This document shows positions 63,889 to 64,000 of a stretch of DNA of 64,000 nt, piece after piece; positions within the stretch are counted from its first letter, which is position 1, and each line of letters begins with the position of its first letter. The position numbers and the translations under genes were made by a program. The stretch comes from BMS3ABIN04 sp964553325 (lineage in GTDB: Bacteria; Bacteroidota; Ignavibacteria; Ignavibacteriales; Melioribacteraceae). The notes below the pieces were generated by a model. That model was not told where the DNA came from, did no database searches, and saw only the letters and a program-made list of their open reading frames with translations. The stretch is taken from NCBI GenBank assembly GCA_964553325.1, contig CAZKKI010000025.1:1-64000 (forward strand), written 5' to 3'.

Positions 63889-64000
63889 TTAAAAACCTAC
63901 TTCAACCGATATTTTATGCACTTCTTTTAACCGTCCGAAGTCGGAATACGAATAATCAACTTTCATAGGGATAAAGTCGGTTATATAGTAAAGCAAACCC
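63889..64000 (-). CDS. 3' end of an outer-membrane protein gene, PorV/PorQ-like (partial)
   Basis: Only the last 36 codons are in the window, reading minus strand from the right edge to TAA at 63889-63891. The peptide contains MKVDYSYSDFGRLKEVHKIS and ends VEVGF. Alternating hydrophobic residues and a C-terminal Phe mark the closing strands of a beta-barrel. The SYSDFG.L..VH..S pattern is like the ends of PorV/UPF0164-type proteins that accompany T9SS cargo. It lies 29 bases before the GH94 gene on the same strand, so it may be in the same transcript. Too short for a firm call. Confidence 0.45.
   Translation of the reverse strand, partial: GLLYYITDFIPMKVDYSYSDFGRLKEVHKISVEVGF

Noticed and set aside
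1..64000. CRISPR arrays, insertion sequences, prophage genes, tRNA and rRNA
   Set aside because: No regularly spaced repeats, transposase or integrase frames, or tRNA-like cloverleaf segments were noticed when reading both strands. A covariance-model scan would be needed to exclude small RNAs fully.

Overview
The window is AT-rich, tightly packed bacterial DNA. It most likely comes from the Ignavibacteria or a close relative in the Bacteroidota/Chlorobi supergroup. The grounds are two secreted enzymes ending in type IX secretion (T9SS) sorting domains with the NYPNPFNP signature, a Wza/Wzz/Wzi style of surface-polysaccharide gene, uneven Shine-Dalgarno (SD) use with several TTG/GTG starts, and gene content that resembles Ignavibacterium/Melioribacter. 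No rRNA, tRNA, CRISPR array, transposase or prophage gene was seen.

Layout. (1) 1-218: a run of short, non-identical hairpins (REP-like). (2) 219-3811, minus strand: a sulfate unit of adenylylsulfate kinase (cysC), ATP sulfurylase (sat) and an SLC13 transporter with RCK_C domains. A 417-base gene-free stretch follows, then a UDP-GlcNAc 2-epimerase (wecB). (3) 5622-22468, plus strand: the first surface-polysaccharide locus. It holds a family 2 glycosyltransferase, an FAD oxidoreductase, two polysaccharide deacetylases, a Wza-like exporter, a Wzc-like tyrosine kinase, a multi-spanning protein, a DUF354 protein, an unrecognised protein, a Wzx flippase, a Wzy/ligase, a second family 2 glycosyltransferase and two tandem FemAB-like proteins. 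A strong terminator-like hairpin follows the Wzc gene. (4) 42376-22465, minus strand: a second, complete Wzx/Wzy locus. It holds a UDP-sugar dehydrogenase, a large SLBB exporter, Wzz, glycosyltransferases, two methyltransferases, a flippase, a polymerase, a WecG/TagA transferase, an initiating sugar-phosphate transferase, a Wzi-like outer-membrane protein, a second 2-epimerase and a secreted beta-helix protein. The two loci converge and share a TTAA that supplies both stop codons.

(5) 42504-48370 holds general metabolism: an alpha-glucan phosphorylase (minus strand), then plsY, an HtrA-type protease and purB (plus strand). (6) 64000-48387, minus strand: a carbohydrate-use cluster. In transcription order it has the end of an outer-membrane protein, a GH94 phosphorylase, a GH2 glycosidase, two T9SS-secreted proteins with the PF10091 'glucoamylase' fold (the fold of GH144 endo-beta-1,2-glucanases), a lipoprotein sugar-binding protein, two permeases and an ATPase. 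The inferred path is outside cleavage of a glucan, ABC import, and phosphorolysis plus hydrolysis in the cytoplasm. A beta-1,2-glucan substrate is the leading hypothesis.

The most unusual sequence-level signal is a roughly 28-base element, 23 of 28 bases identical, that lies 5' of both cysC and the UDP-sugar dehydrogenase. It carries a small GC-GAA-GC hairpin and loosely resembles the ops element that recruits RfaH/NusG paralogues to polysaccharide operons.
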